Below are positions 26,505 through 35,475 of a DNA stretch of 64,000 nucleotides, piece by piece. This stretch comes from an uncultured Bacillota bacterium (GTDB lineage: Bacteria; Bacillota_I; Bacilli_A; RFN20; CAG-826), in contig CASFDV010000003.1 of assembly GCA_949293555.1 (NCBI GenBank), positions 71,614 through 135,613 on the forward strand, read 5' to 3'. Position 1 is the first letter of the stretch. The number at the start of each line of letters is the position of its first letter. Made by a program: the position numbers and the translations under genes. Under the pieces are notes generated by a model, which did not search any database, was not told the origin of the DNA, and saw nothing but the letters and a program-made list of their open reading frames with translations.

Positions 26505-28367
26505 ATGGACTTCGAGATGCTCAAGGCGGCGATCAAGGAGATCGCCGGGAACCACAATCTGTCGGAGAAGGTCGTCGTCGCCTCCCTGGAGTCGGCGATC
26601 GAGAAGGCCTACCTCCGCGAGATAAAGACGCCGGACGCCGAGGTGAAGGTCGGGCTCGACATGGAGACGGGCCTCATCACCGTCGCCCAGCTGAAGCTCG
26701 TCATGAAGGACGAGGAGATCCAGGACGACGCCCTCGAGATCGACTACGACGCCGCCAAGGAGGACGCCGACCTCTTCCTCGAGAACCTCGAGGAGGAGAA
26801 GGAGGAGGCCCTCAAGGACAGGGAGGAGGCCCTTTCCCAGAAGAAGTCCCCGAAGAGGGACAGCCGCCTCAAGGACCTCGACTGGCGCCTCCTCGAGGTG
26901 GAGAACCTCTCGCGCCTCGTCAAGGAAGCCCGGGAGAACGTCCGCTTCGGGGGGAAGTACCCGATGTACTGCGACATCGAGTCCCTTTCCAAGATGATCG
27001 TGCGGATGGTCGGCTCCGGCTTCCGCCAGGCGATCGCCGAGGCGGAGAGGGAGGCTCTCTACGACGTCTACAAGGACCACATCGGCGAGATGGAGACCGG
27101 CATCGTCGACAAGGCCGACGAGCGGACGATCGTCGTCAGGCTCCGGCACGGGGTCACGGAGATGTCGCGCCGCGAGCTCATCGGCGAGGAGACCTTCAAG
27201 CCCGGCGAGCAGATCAAGGTGTACATCGAGGAAGTCCGCCCCGTGAACGAGCCCGGGAAGCCCCAGAGGGGCCCCCAGGTGCAGGCCACCAGGGCGAGCG
27301 AGGGCTTCCTCCGCCGCCTCTTCGAGGAAGAGATCCGCGAGGTCTACGACGGCACCGTCCTCATCAAGGGGGTCGCCCGCGAGGCCGGGGTCCGGAGCAA
27401 GGTCGCCGTCCTTTCCACGGACGATGCGATCGACGCGACCGGCGCCTGCATCGGCGCCCAGGGCTCGCGCATCCAGAAGGTCGTCGACCAGCTCGGCCAT
27501 AACCTGAGCGAGAAGGAGAAGATCGACATCATCTCCTATAGCGACTACCTGCCCCTTTACGCCGCGGAGTCGCTCCGCCCGGCCGAGGTCCTCGGGGTCC
27601 ATATCTCCGAGGAGGAGCCGGAGGAGGGGAAGCACAGGGTCTGCCACCTCATCGTCGACGAGAGCCAGAAGAAGCGCGCCTACGGGCGGAAGAGGAGCAA
27701 CCAGCGCCTCGCCGGGAAGCTGACGGGCCTCCACATGGAGATCCTCACCCCGGAGGAGGCCGAGGACCTCGGGATCGAGTGGACCCCGACGGAGGAGCTC
27801 CGGAAGCTCGCCCAGGAGGACAAGCTCCGGCGCGAGATGGCCGAGTACGCCCGGAAGAACCGCGAGGAGGCCGAGAAGAAGGCCCAGCGCCTCAAGGAGG
27901 CCGAGGCGAGCCTTCCCGCGGAGAAGGAGGCGGAAGCGCCCCTCCCCGGGGAGGAGACGCCTCTCGTCGAGGAAGTCCCGTCCGGGGAAACGCTTCCCGA
28001 GGAGCATGTCGAGGAGGAAATCCCCGCCTCGCCGCTCCCCAAGGAGCCCGAGCCCGTCCGGGAGACCCTCCACGTCCGCACCACCACGACCCTCGAGGAC
28101 CTCGAGAAGGAGCTCTCGAGCACCCCGAGGAAGAAGGAGGGCGGGCGCGAGGACGCCCGGAAGAAGGGCGGCAAGAAGCGGCCCCACCATATCGGCGAGG
28201 AGGAGGTCGCCCACGTCAAGCCCCAGGAGGCCCCGGCCCCCGCGATGCCCATCTACAGCGAGGAAGAGCTCGCCGAGATCGAGAAGGAGGAGGCCCTCGA
28301 GGAAGAAGGGCAGGGCTACGACGACCTCGACTTCGAGGACTACGACAAGTACTACGACGACAATTGA
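26505..28367 (+). CDS. nusA: Transcription termination/antitermination factor NusA
   Basis: 620 aa. Order: N-terminal RNA polymerase-binding domain, S1 domain (HIGEMETGIVDKADERTIVVRL), and two KH domains (GVRSKVAVLS, GACIGAQGSRIQKVVDQLG). The N-terminal domain holds an unusual ~70-residue charged insertion (about 85-150, EEEKEEALKDREEAL...). A ~185-residue acidic, low-complexity tail rich in Glu/Pro extends the C-terminus and replaces the acidic repeats of other NusA proteins. It pauses and terminates transcription and couples to rRNA synthesis. Confidence 0.9.
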   Translation: MDFEMLKAAIKEIAGNHNLSEKVVVASLESAIEKAYLREIKTPDAEVKVGLDMETGLITVAQLKLVMKDEEIQDDALEIDYDAAKEDADLFLENLEEEKEEALKDREEALSQKKSPKRDSRLKDLDWRLLEVENLSRLVKEARENVRFGGKYPMYCDIESLSKMIVRMVGSGFRQAIAEAEREALYDVYKDHIGEMETGIVDKADERTIVVRLRHGVTEMSRRELIGEETFKPGEQIKVYIEEVRPVNEPGKPQRGPQVQATRASEGFLRRLFEEEIREVYDGTVLIKGVAREAGVRSKVAVLSTDDAIDATGACIGAQGSRIQKVVDQLGHNLSEKEKIDIISYSDYLPLYAAESLRPAEVLGVHISEEEPEEGKHRVCHLIVDESQKKRAYGRKRSNQRLAGKLTGLHMEILTPEEAEDLGIEWTPTEELRKLAQEDKLRREMAEYARKNREEAEKKAQRLKEAEASLPAEKEAEAPLPGEETPLVEEVPSGETLPEEHVEEEIPASPLPKEPEPVRETLHVRTTTTLEDLEKELSSTPRKKEGGREDARKKGGKKRPHHIGEEEVAHVKPQEAPAPAMPIYSEEELAEIEKEEALEEEGQGYDDLDFEDYDKYYDDN

Positions 28368-28370
28368 GCG

Positions 28371-28619
28371 ATGAGGAGAGAGAACCCCCGCATGTGCCTC
28401 CTCACCGGGAGGAGGCTCCCCAAGGACGCGCTCCTTCGCTTCGAGGAGAAGGAAGGAAGGCTCCTCCTTTCCCCCGAGGGGGAGGGGAGGGGGATCTACC
28501 TTTCCCCGGAAGGGCTCCGCTCCCCGAAGGCGCGGAAGGCCCTCGAGGGCAGGCTCCGGAGGAAGCTCTCCGAGGAGGAGTGGAAGGAGGCGCTCTCCCA
28601 TGGCGGGGAGGACCGCTAG
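28371..28619 (+). CDS. ylxR: YlxR (DUF448) family RNA-binding protein
   Basis: 82 aa. It has the family start PRMCLLTGRRLPKDALLRF (usually R-x-C-x-x-[CT]) and GRGIYLSPEGL. It lies three bases after nusA and overlaps the next gene by 20 bp, the canonical position. YlxR proteins bind RNA and affect transcription or RNase P. Confidence 0.85.
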   Translation: MRRENPRMCLLTGRRLPKDALLRFEEKEGRLLLSPEGEGRGIYLSPEGLRSPKARKALEGRLRRKLSEEEWKEALSHGGEDR

Positions 28620-28902
28620 GCTCCGCTTCCTCGGGCTCCTCGAGCGAGGAGGGAACCTCGTCTACGGGCCGCTCCTCCAAAGCGCGAGCTGCGCCCTCTA
28701 CGTCGAGGCCAAGGGCGGGGAGGAGACCGGCGAGAGGATCCGCCAGAGAGGAAGGCTCCAGGTCCGCGGGACCCTCGTCCAGGACGAGTTCTCGCCCGAG
28801 GAGCTCGGCCTTGCGATCGGCAGGGGCTCCCCGGTGAACTTCGTCGGCATCAAGGACAGGAAGGCGGCGGAAGGCTACCTCATGAAGTTCGAAAGGAGAT
28901 AG
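28600..28902 (+). CDS. ylxQ: YlxQ, L7Ae-family ribosomal-like protein
   Basis: 100 aa. L7Ae/L30e-like features include LGLLERGGNLVYGPLLQ and the basic RKAAEGYLMKF end. It would bind kink-turn RNA on ribosomes. It overlaps ylxR and sits directly before infB, the conserved order in Bacillota. Confidence 0.8.
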   Translation: MAGRTARLRFLGLLERGGNLVYGPLLQSASCALYVEAKGGEETGERIRQRGRLQVRGTLVQDEFSPEELGLAIGRGSPVNFVGIKDRKAAEGYLMKFERR

Positions 28903-28904
28903 GG

Positions 28905-30755
28905 ATGGACAAGAAGAGATACGGCAGGAAGAAGAGCGACAGGCCCAAGCAGAGGCAGAGCAACTTCGAGCCCCGGCAGCAGGGGAAGAAGGAGTACGCC
29001 AAGGTCAACGGCGGCGTCTTCCTTTACTCCAAGCCCCTTTCCGTGAGCGACCTTTCCCAGGCGATCAACGTCCCCATCAACGCGATCATCAAGTACCTCT
29101 TCGCCCAGGGGAAGATGGTGACCATCAACCAGATGCTGGACGACGAGATGATCGGCGAGCTCTGCCTCGAGTTCGGCTACGACTTCAAGAAGGAGAAGGT
29201 CGTGGACGCCGAGCACTTCGAGGAGCTCGTCGTCGAGGACGACCCCTCCCTCCTCGAGGAGCGTCCCGCGGTCGTCACCGTCATGGGCCACGTCGACCAT
29301 GGGAAGACCTCGATCATCGACGCGATCCGCCACACGAACGTCGCCGGGAAGGAAGCCGGCGGCATCAGCCAGGCGATCGGCGCCTACCAGAAGGACTGGA
29401 AGGGCAAGAAGATCACCATCATCGACACCCCGGGGCACGCCGCCTTCACCCAGATGAGGGCCAGGGGCGCGAGCGTCACCGACATCGTCGTCCTCGTGGT
29501 GGCCGCCGACGACGGGGTCATGCCCCAGACCATCGAGGCCATCGACCATGCCCGCGCCGCGGGGAGCGAGATCATCGTCGCCATCAACAAGATGGACCTT
29601 CCCGGCGCGAACCCGAACAGGGTCAAGAACGACCTCGTCGCCCAGGAGGTCGTCCCCGAGGAGTTCGGGGGCGACGTCCTCACCGTCGAGGTGAGCGCCA
29701 AGACGGGGAAGGGTCTGGACGACCTCCTCGACACCATCCTCCTCAAGGCGGAGATGATGGAGCTGAAGGCGAATCCCGCGCGCTACGCGATCGGGACCGT
29801 CCTCGAGGCGAACCTCGACAAGGGCGAGGGCCCCAAGGCGACCCTCCTCATCCAGAACGGCACCCTTTCCCAGGGCGACTTCGTCGTCGTCGGCACGACC
29901 TTCGGGAAGATCCGGCGCATGGTGAGCGCGGACGGGGAGGTGCTGAAGACCGCCGGGCCCTCAACCCCGGTATCCGTCATCGGCCTCAGCGAGGTGCCCC
30001 AGGCGGGGGACCGCTTCATGGCCTTCCCCACCGAGAAGGAGGCGAAGGAGGTCGCCGAGGCGCGCGCCCTCAAGAAGAGGGAGGAGGAGCGGGGAGGGAC
30101 GAGCGCCCTCACGCTCGCCGACCTCAACAACATCGTCAACTCCGGGAAGATCCAGGACCTCAACATCATCGTCAAGGCGGACACCCAGGGCTCCGCGGAG
30201 TCCTTGAAGGCGAACCTCGAGAAGCTCTCGGGCGAGCAGGTGCGGATCCGCGTCCTCGAGGCGCGGGCCGGGGCCATCTCCGACAGCGACGTCCTCCTCG
30301 CCAGCGCTTCCAAGGCCATCATCTACGGCTTCAACCTCCGCCCGGACCAGCACGTTCAGGAGAAGGCGAAGGAGGAAGGGGTCGAGATCCGCACCTACCG
30401 CATCATCTACGAGATCCTCGAGGAGGTGGAGCGCGCGGTGAAGGGCATGTACAAGGCCGAGATGGTCGAGCGGATCGTCGGGACCGCGGAGGTCAGGCAC
30501 CGCTACAAGATCACCGACGTCGGCGTCGTCGCTGGCTCCTACGTGCTCGATGGCTCCATCAAGGTGGGCGAGAAGTGCCGCCTCATCCGCGACCAGGTGG
30601 TCGTTTACGAGGGAAAGGTCAACTCTCTCGCCCGCTTCAAGGACCGCGTGAACGAGGTCAAGAAGGGGTACGAATGCGGCATCACCCTCCACAACTACCA
30701 GGACATCAAGGAAGGCGACCTCATCGAGTGCTTCGAGATGGTCGAGAAGGAGTAG
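28905..30755 (+). CDS. infB: Translation initiation factor IF-2
   Basis: 616 aa, a short-N-terminus form. GTPase motifs: GHVDHGKT (~127-134), DTPGHAAF, NKMDL, and SAKTGKG. Domains II-IV follow (ALTLADLNNIVNSGKIQDLNIIVKADTQGSAESLK; HRYKITDVGVVAGSYVLDG). It places initiator tRNA on the 30S subunit. It is translationally close to ylxQ (two-base gap). Confidence 0.95.
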   Translation: MDKKRYGRKKSDRPKQRQSNFEPRQQGKKEYAKVNGGVFLYSKPLSVSDLSQAINVPINAIIKYLFAQGKMVTINQMLDDEMIGELCLEFGYDFKKEKVVDAEHFEELVVEDDPSLLEERPAVVTVMGHVDHGKTSIIDAIRHTNVAGKEAGGISQAIGAYQKDWKGKKITIIDTPGHAAFTQMRARGASVTDIVVLVVAADDGVMPQTIEAIDHARAAGSEIIVAINKMDLPGANPNRVKNDLVAQEVVPEEFGGDVLTVEVSAKTGKGLDDLLDTILLKAEMMELKANPARYAIGTVLEANLDKGEGPKATLLIQNGTLSQGDFVVVGTTFGKIRRMVSADGEVLKTAGPSTPVSVIGLSEVPQAGDRFMAFPTEKEAKEVAEARALKKREEERGGTSALTLADLNNIVNSGKIQDLNIIVKADTQGSAESLKANLEKLSGEQVRIRVLEARAGAISDSDVLLASASKAIIYGFNLRPDQHVQEKAKEEGVEIRTYRIIYEILEEVERAVKGMYKAEMVERIVGTAEVRHRYKITDVGVVAGSYVLDGSIKVGEKCRLIRDQVVVYEGKVNSLARFKDRVNEVKKGYECGITLHNYQDIKEGDLIECFEMVEKE

Positions 30756-30757
30756 GG

Positions 30758-31117
30758 ATGGACCGGCGGCCTCGCCTGGAGTCGATCGTCCAGAAGGAGC
30801 TATCCGAGATCCTCGCAAGGGAGCTCCATAACAAGGGGATCGGCTTCCCCTGCCTGAGCGAGGTGCGGCTCAACGAGGACTACTCCCTGGCGCGCTGCTA
30901 CGTCTCCTTCCTCGGGAGCAAGCGCCCGCAGGAGAACCTCGAGGAGCTGAGGAAGCTCAAGGGCCTCGCGCGGAGCCTCCTCGCGAAGAGGATGTCCCTC
31001 TACAAGGTCCCCGACCTCCAGTTCCTCCTCGATGACACCTTCGAGAAGGCCGAAAGCCTCGAGAAGACGCTCGAGGAGGAGGAGAAGGCGATCCGCTCCT
31101 TCCACAAGGACGAGTGA
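30758..31117 (+). CDS. rbfA: Ribosome-binding factor A
   Basis: 119 aa starting two bases after infB. It shows the KH-like RbfA fold: RLESIVQKELSEILAREL, VRLNEDYSLARCYVSFLG, then PDLQFLLDDTFEKAESLEK. It matures the 16S 5' end. The longer frame reading back into infB is a shadow. Confidence 0.9.
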   Translation: MDRRPRLESIVQKELSEILARELHNKGIGFPCLSEVRLNEDYSLARCYVSFLGSKRPQENLEELRKLKGLARSLLAKRMSLYKVPDLQFLLDDTFEKAESLEKTLEEEEKAIRSFHKDE

Positions 31118-31118
31118 G

Positions 31119-31145
31119 AAAACGGGCCGCCTGGCCCGTTTTTCT
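31119..31145. terminator. Bidirectional Rho-independent terminator
   Basis: AACGGGCC, loop GCCT, GGCCCGTT with TTTC on one side and AAAA on the other. It serves rbfA and the converging TtcA-like gene. Confidence 0.8.
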
Positions 31146-31172
31146 TCATTCGAAGGCAGTTTTGCGAGGCTT

Positions 31173-32300
31173 TTAGAACGTCCGTCCCCTTTGAAGGACC
31201 TTCCCCATCCTCGTCCTCCCCTTCCTTCCGTCGAAGAGGGGGGAGTAGCCCGCTTCCTCGGGGATCCCCTTGCGGGCGGAAAGATAGATGGTCACGGGGT
31301 TGATCGAGCGCGCGATCTTGTTCTCGAGGTAGTCGATCGCGAAGAGGAGCGCCTCCTTCCCGCCCTTGAGCGCGCGGATCGAGTATTTCCTCGCCCCTTC
31401 CTCCCGGACAAGGATCTCCCCGACGGGCCTTTCCTTCCCGAGGATGAGGTAGCCTTCCTCCCCTTCCCTCCTCCTCCTTTTCGCGAAGGTCGTCCCGGGG
31501 ACGTCCTCGATGCCCCGGATGGGCCGGAGGGCGAAGCGGTGGTCCCGCCAGCTGAGGCGCTCGTCCTCAAAGGGGAGGTAGAGCGAGCCCGCGTTATATA
31601 GCATCGAGAGGAAGTTGTCCTTCGCCTCGGGGAAGAGGGAATAGGCGTTCCTGAGGAACTCCTTCATCTTCTCCCTGTCGGTGAACCCGTCCGCGGGGCA
31701 GCGGCTCTTCATGACGGGGAGCCCCTCCTCCTCGGCGCACCTCCGGACGTCCTCCTCCCTGGCGAGGTAGAGGGGGCGGAGGAAGGTGACCCCGGCTTTC
31801 TTGAGCTCCATCCGGGGCGCGAAGGTCGCGATCCTGCTCCCGTGGACCATGTTGAGGAAAAGCGTCTCGATCGCATCCTCCGCGTGGTGGGCGAAGGCGA
31901 CCTTCTTCGCATGGAGGCGCCTGGCGGCGCCGCAGATCGCGGCCTTCTTCATCCTCGAGCAGATGGAGCAGGGGAGATGCGCTGCCTTCCCCTGGTGTTC
32001 CTTGAGCACCTCGTAGGCGAAGCGGGAGTCGTCCACCTCGAGCGCGAGCCCGAGGGAGGAGACCCATTCCTTGACCGGGGCGATGTCCGCGCCGAAGCCA
32101 AGGTCGATGAAGACGGGGAGGATCTCGAAGCCCTTCCTCCCGTAGTAGCGGTACTCCAATAGCGCCCTCAGGAGGACGAGGGAGTCCTTGCCGCCGCTCA
32201 CGCCTACGACGATGCGGTCCCCTTCCTGGATGAGGTCGTGCCTTTCGTCGGCCTCCCTCATCGCGCGGAGCACTCTCCGGATGCTTTTCATGGGCGACAT
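31173..32300 (-). CDS. TtcA/TilS-superfamily tRNA-modifying PP-loop ATPase with C-terminal extension
   Basis: 375 aa. The PP-loop is VVGVSGGKDSLVLL; a TtcA-type PCSICSRMK Cys pair and AFAHHAEDAIETLFLNMVHG follow, with RCPADG further on. Such enzymes thiolate tRNA cytidine 32, usually with an iron-sulfur cluster. Residues ~275-375 (EEGYLILGKERPVGEILV...) are an extra domain, GNAT-like in appearance, absent from ordinary TtcA. The start is either the ATG at 32300 or the one at 32291. The tRNA target is inferred from family. Confidence 0.8.
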   Translation of the reverse strand: MSPMKSIRRVLRAMREADERHDLIQEGDRIVVGVSGGKDSLVLLRALLEYRYYGRKGFEILPVFIDLGFGADIAPVKEWVSSLGLALEVDDSRFAYEVLKEHQGKAAHLPCSICSRMKKAAICGAARRLHAKKVAFAHHAEDAIETLFLNMVHGSRIATFAPRMELKKAGVTFLRPLYLAREEDVRRCAEEEGLPVMKSRCPADGFTDREKMKEFLRNAYSLFPEAKDNFLSMLYNAGSLYLPFEDERLSWRDHRFALRPIRGIEDVPGTTFAKRRRREGEEGYLILGKERPVGEILVREEGARKYSIRALKGGKEALLFAIDYLENKIARSINPVTIYLSARKGIPEEAGYSPLFDGRKGRTRMGKVLQRGRTF

Positions 32301-32348
32301 TCTCTCATAAGCGTGCCCTGGATGCCCGGGGAAGGGGGAGGTTCGCGC

Positions 32349-32354
32349 TATAAT
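32349..32354 (+). promoter_or_regulatory. -10 box of truB, near-leaderless start
   Basis: A perfect TATAAT lies eight bases before the truB ATG at 32363. The leader would be 0-3 nt. No ribosome binding site is present. Confidence 0.5.
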
Positions 32355-32362
32355 CCCCCCGC

Positions 32363-33214
32363 ATGAAGGACGGCATTCTCCTGATCGACAAGGAGGCGGG
32401 GGTCACCTCCCGCTTCGTGGACAACAAGGTGCAGCATCTCTTCCAGACGAGGAAGGTCGGGCACCTTGGGACCCTCGATCCTTTCGCCACGGGGCTCCTC
32501 GTGCTCGCCCTCGGGAAGGGGACGAAGTTCCTCCCCTACATCGGGGACGAGGAGAAGGAGTACGAGGCGCGGCTCCGCCTCTTCGAAAGGACTTCCACCG
32601 GGGACCTCGACGGCGAGATCCTGGAACGGAGGGAAGGGGAGTTCCCCGGGGAAGGGAAGATCCGCGAGGCTTCCTCCAGGATGCTCGGGGAGAGGGAGCA
32701 GCTCCCCCCGATGGCAAGCGCGGTCAAGGTCGGGGGGAAGCCCCTCTACGAGCGCTTCCGGAAAGGGGAGGAAGTCGGGAGGAAGCCGAGGAAGATCAAG
32801 GTCCTTTCCTTCGATATCCTTGGGATCGACAAGGATTTGAAGGAGATTTCCTTCCGGACGAAGGTGAGCAGGGGCACCTACGTCAGGGTGCTGGGGGAGG
32901 AGTTCGCCTCGCTTCTGGGGACGATCGGGCACCTCGTCGCCCTCCGGAGGCTTTCGATCGGCGCGATACCCCTGGAGAAGGCCCGCCTTCTTTCCGAAAT
33001 CCGCGAGGAGGACGTCCTGGATCCCATGCCTTTCCTTAGCCTCCCCAAGGCCGAGATCGAGGACGAGGAGGACTTCCGCTTCGTGATGAACGGGGCGGGA
33101 ATCACCCTCATGAGGGAGGAGGAGAGGCTCCTTCTCGTGAAAGAGGGGAAGGCCCTCGCCGTCTATCGGAAGGCGCTTCCCCATTACTACGTCTCCGAAA
33201 GGGGGCTCTTCTGA
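32363..33214 (+). CDS. truB: tRNA pseudouridine(55) synthase
   Basis: 283 aa. N-terminus GILLIDKEAGVTSRFVDNKV and the catalytic motif KVGHLGTLDPFATGLLVLALG (the Asp in TLDP is the catalytic residue), then VSRGTYVRVLGEEF. It makes pseudouridine 55 in the T-loop of tRNAs. It shares one base with ribF (TGATG). Confidence 0.93.
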   Translation: MKDGILLIDKEAGVTSRFVDNKVQHLFQTRKVGHLGTLDPFATGLLVLALGKGTKFLPYIGDEEKEYEARLRLFERTSTGDLDGEILERREGEFPGEGKIREASSRMLGEREQLPPMASAVKVGGKPLYERFRKGEEVGRKPRKIKVLSFDILGIDKDLKEISFRTKVSRGTYVRVLGEEFASLLGTIGHLVALRRLSIGAIPLEKARLLSEIREEDVLDPMPFLSLPKAEIEDEEDFRFVMNGAGITLMREEERLLLVKEGKALAVYRKALPHYYVSERGLF

Positions 33215-34125
33215 TGGAAAGGATCCTCCTCCCGTTCGGGAAGGCAGTCTCCGGGCCCGGGGGAGGGACGATCCTCCTCGGGACCTTCGACGGGGTCCAC
33301 AGGGGCCACCAGGCGCTCGTCCTCAGGGCGAGGATGGAGGGGCCAGACCCCATATCCGCCCTCCTCTTCGACAAGAACCCTGCGGAAGTGCTTCCGATCG
33401 GGAAGAGGAAGGAGGTCCTCACCTCGATGGAGGACAAGGTCCGCCTCCTCCGGGGGCTCGGGGTGGAGCGCTTCTACCTCCTTTCCCCGACCCTCGACTA
33501 CATGGGGCTCCCGCCGGAGGAGTTCCTGGGGAAGGTGCTCCTTCCCCTGGCGCCCCGCGCCCTCGCCTTCGGGGAGGACTACCGGTTCGGGAAGGGGGCG
33601 AAGGGGACGCCTTCGCTCCTCCGCGAGCATTTCCCGACGATCGAGTCGCCCCTCCTCGAGCTCGAGGGCGGGAAGGTCTCGACCCAGCGGATCGGCTCGC
33701 TCCTCGAGAAAGGGGACGTCAGGGGCGCGGCGCGCCTCCTCGGCCGCCCCTACGAGATCCAGGGGAAGGTCGTCCCCGGGCTCAGGAACGGGCATCGGCT
33801 CGGCTTCCCGACGATGAACCTTTCCCTGTCCGCCCCCTACCTCCTTCCCAAGGAAGGGGTGTACTTCGGGCTTTCCCATCGCCTCGGGAAGATATACCGC
33901 TCGATCGTGAACGTCGGGAGGAACCCGACGATCGGGGTGCTCAAGGAACGGAAGGTCGAGGCGCATCTCCTCGACTATCCCGAGGAGGAAGGCTACGGGG
34001 GGACCCTCTACGTGGAGTTCCTCTCCTTCATGCGGGAGGAGAAGACGTTCGCGGGCCTCGATGGACTGAGAAAACAGCTCGAGATGGACAAGGAAGAGGC
34101 AAGGAGGCTTCCTCTCGACCTATAA
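33214..34125 (+). CDS. ribF: Bifunctional riboflavin kinase/FAD synthetase
   Basis: 303 aa. The adenylyltransferase domain has LGTFDGVHRGHQALV and FGEDYRFGKGAKG; the kinase domain has GLRNGHRLGFPTMNL, GVYFGL and NVGRNPTIG. It converts riboflavin to FMN and FAD. truB-ribF adjacency is typical; rpsO, which usually follows, is 20 kb away here. Confidence 0.92.
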   Translation: MERILLPFGKAVSGPGGGTILLGTFDGVHRGHQALVLRARMEGPDPISALLFDKNPAEVLPIGKRKEVLTSMEDKVRLLRGLGVERFYLLSPTLDYMGLPPEEFLGKVLLPLAPRALAFGEDYRFGKGAKGTPSLLREHFPTIESPLLELEGGKVSTQRIGSLLEKGDVRGAARLLGRPYEIQGKVVPGLRNGHRLGFPTMNLSLSAPYLLPKEGVYFGLSHRLGKIYRSIVNVGRNPTIGVLKERKVEAHLLDYPEEEGYGGTLYVEFLSFMREEKTFAGLDGLRKQLEMDKEEARRLPLDL

Positions 34126-34136
34126 GGAGGGTGGAC

Positions 34137-35426
34137 ATGGAAACACTGTTCAAGAACGCGCGGATCCTGAGGAGGCCTTCCTCCGGGATCGTCGAGGAAG
34201 GGGAGCTCCTCGTCTCGGGGACGAGGATCTCCTACGTAGGGAGGAAGGCCCCTTCCCGCCCCTATGACAGGGTCATCGACTGCCGGGGCGGGCTCCTGAT
34301 GCCGGGCTTCAAGGACGCGCACGCCCACTCGGCGATGGTCTTCGCCAGGAGCGCGAGCGACGACCTGCCCCTCGACCGCTGGCTGAACGAGCGGATCTTC
34401 CCCCTCGAGGAGCATCTCTCCCCGGGGGACGTCCTCGCCCTCTCGAAGGTCGCGATCCTCGAGTACCTTTCCGGCGGGATCACCGCCGCCGCGGACATGT
34501 ACTACTTCCCGGAGGAGATCGCCGAGGCCGGGCTCAGGACGGGCTTCCGCTTCCTTGTCGTGGGCACCCCCAAGGAGGACGGGGAGGGGATGGAGGAGTT
34601 CATGGGGCTCCTTCGGAAGTGGAACTCCCTCCCGGACTCCCTCGTCCGCTTCGTCCCGGGCTTCCACGCCGAGTATACGGCGAGAGAAAGGATGCTCCTC
34701 GCCCTTTCGAAGGCGAGCCATGAGCTAAGGATGCCGGTCTGGGCGCATAACTCCGAGACGGCGAGGGAGGTGGAGGAGTGCCGGAGGCGCCACCGCGGGA
34801 TGAGCCCCACGGAGTACATGGATTCCCTCGGGCTCTTCGACTACGGGGGCGGGGGCTACCACTGCGTCCATTTCTCCGAGTCGGACATGGAGATCTTCAG
34901 GAGGAGGGGCTGCCACGTCGTGAGCTGCCCCGGGAGCAACTCCAAGCTCGCCTCCGGGATCGCCCCTCTCTCGGAGTTCCGCGAGAAAGGCATCTCCCTC
35001 GCCCTCGGGACGGACGGGGCCGGGAGCAACAACGCGCTCGACATGTTCTACGAGATGCGCCTTTCCGCTGTGCTCCAGAAGCTCCGCCTCCAGCGGGCGG
35101 ACGCCTTCGACGGGCTCCTCGCCCTGGAGGCCGCGACGGAAGGGGGCGCCCGCGCGATGGGCCTTGCGGACTCCCTCTTCCTCGAGGAGGGGCAGAAGGC
35201 CGACCTCGTCCTCATCGACCTCGACCGGCCCGAGATGCGGCCCCTCAACGACATCGCGCGGAACCTCGTCTACTCCGGCTCCAGGGACGCCGTCCGCCTC
35301 ACGATGGTGGACGGGAAAGTGCTCTACGAGGACGGGGAGTTCCATGTGGGCGAGAGGCCGGAGGAAATCTACCGCAAGGCCGAGGAAGTCACCCATCGCC
35401 TCCTTTCCGAGAGCGAGTCCGCTTGA
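34137..35426 (+). CDS. Amidohydrolase, MtaD/chlorohydrolase-like deaminase
   Basis: 429 aa. Metal ligands: HAHS (first strand), HAEYTARE, AHNSET, CVHFSESD and the Asp in LGTDGAGSNN. This is the pattern of the S-adenosylhomocysteine/5'-methylthioadenosine deaminase group, so it probably deaminates an adenosine- or guanine-type substrate; exact substrate unknown. I chose the ATG at 34137 because AAGGAGG is six bases before it; the GTG at 34131 overlaps that site. It follows ribF by 11 bp and is likely co-transcribed. Confidence 0.8.
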   Translation: METLFKNARILRRPSSGIVEEGELLVSGTRISYVGRKAPSRPYDRVIDCRGGLLMPGFKDAHAHSAMVFARSASDDLPLDRWLNERIFPLEEHLSPGDVLALSKVAILEYLSGGITAAADMYYFPEEIAEAGLRTGFRFLVVGTPKEDGEGMEEFMGLLRKWNSLPDSLVRFVPGFHAEYTARERMLLALSKASHELRMPVWAHNSETAREVEECRRRHRGMSPTEYMDSLGLFDYGGGGYHCVHFSESDMEIFRRRGCHVVSCPGSNSKLASGIAPLSEFREKGISLALGTDGAGSNNALDMFYEMRLSAVLQKLRLQRADAFDGLLALEAATEGGARAMGLADSLFLEEGQKADLVLIDLDRPEMRPLNDIARNLVYSGSRDAVRLTMVDGKVLYEDGEFHVGERPEEIYRKAEEVTHRLLSESESA

Positions 35427-35450
35427 AAGCCCTTACAACTGGTCTATAAT
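35423..35450 (+). promoter_or_regulatory. Promoter of surface protein gene
   Basis: TTGAAA, 16-bp spacer, TATAAT. It gives a ~20-nt leader with AGAAGGAGA before the ATG at 35476. Confidence 0.65.
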
Positions 35451-35475
35451 CCCCAAGAGAAAGAAGGAGAATCTC

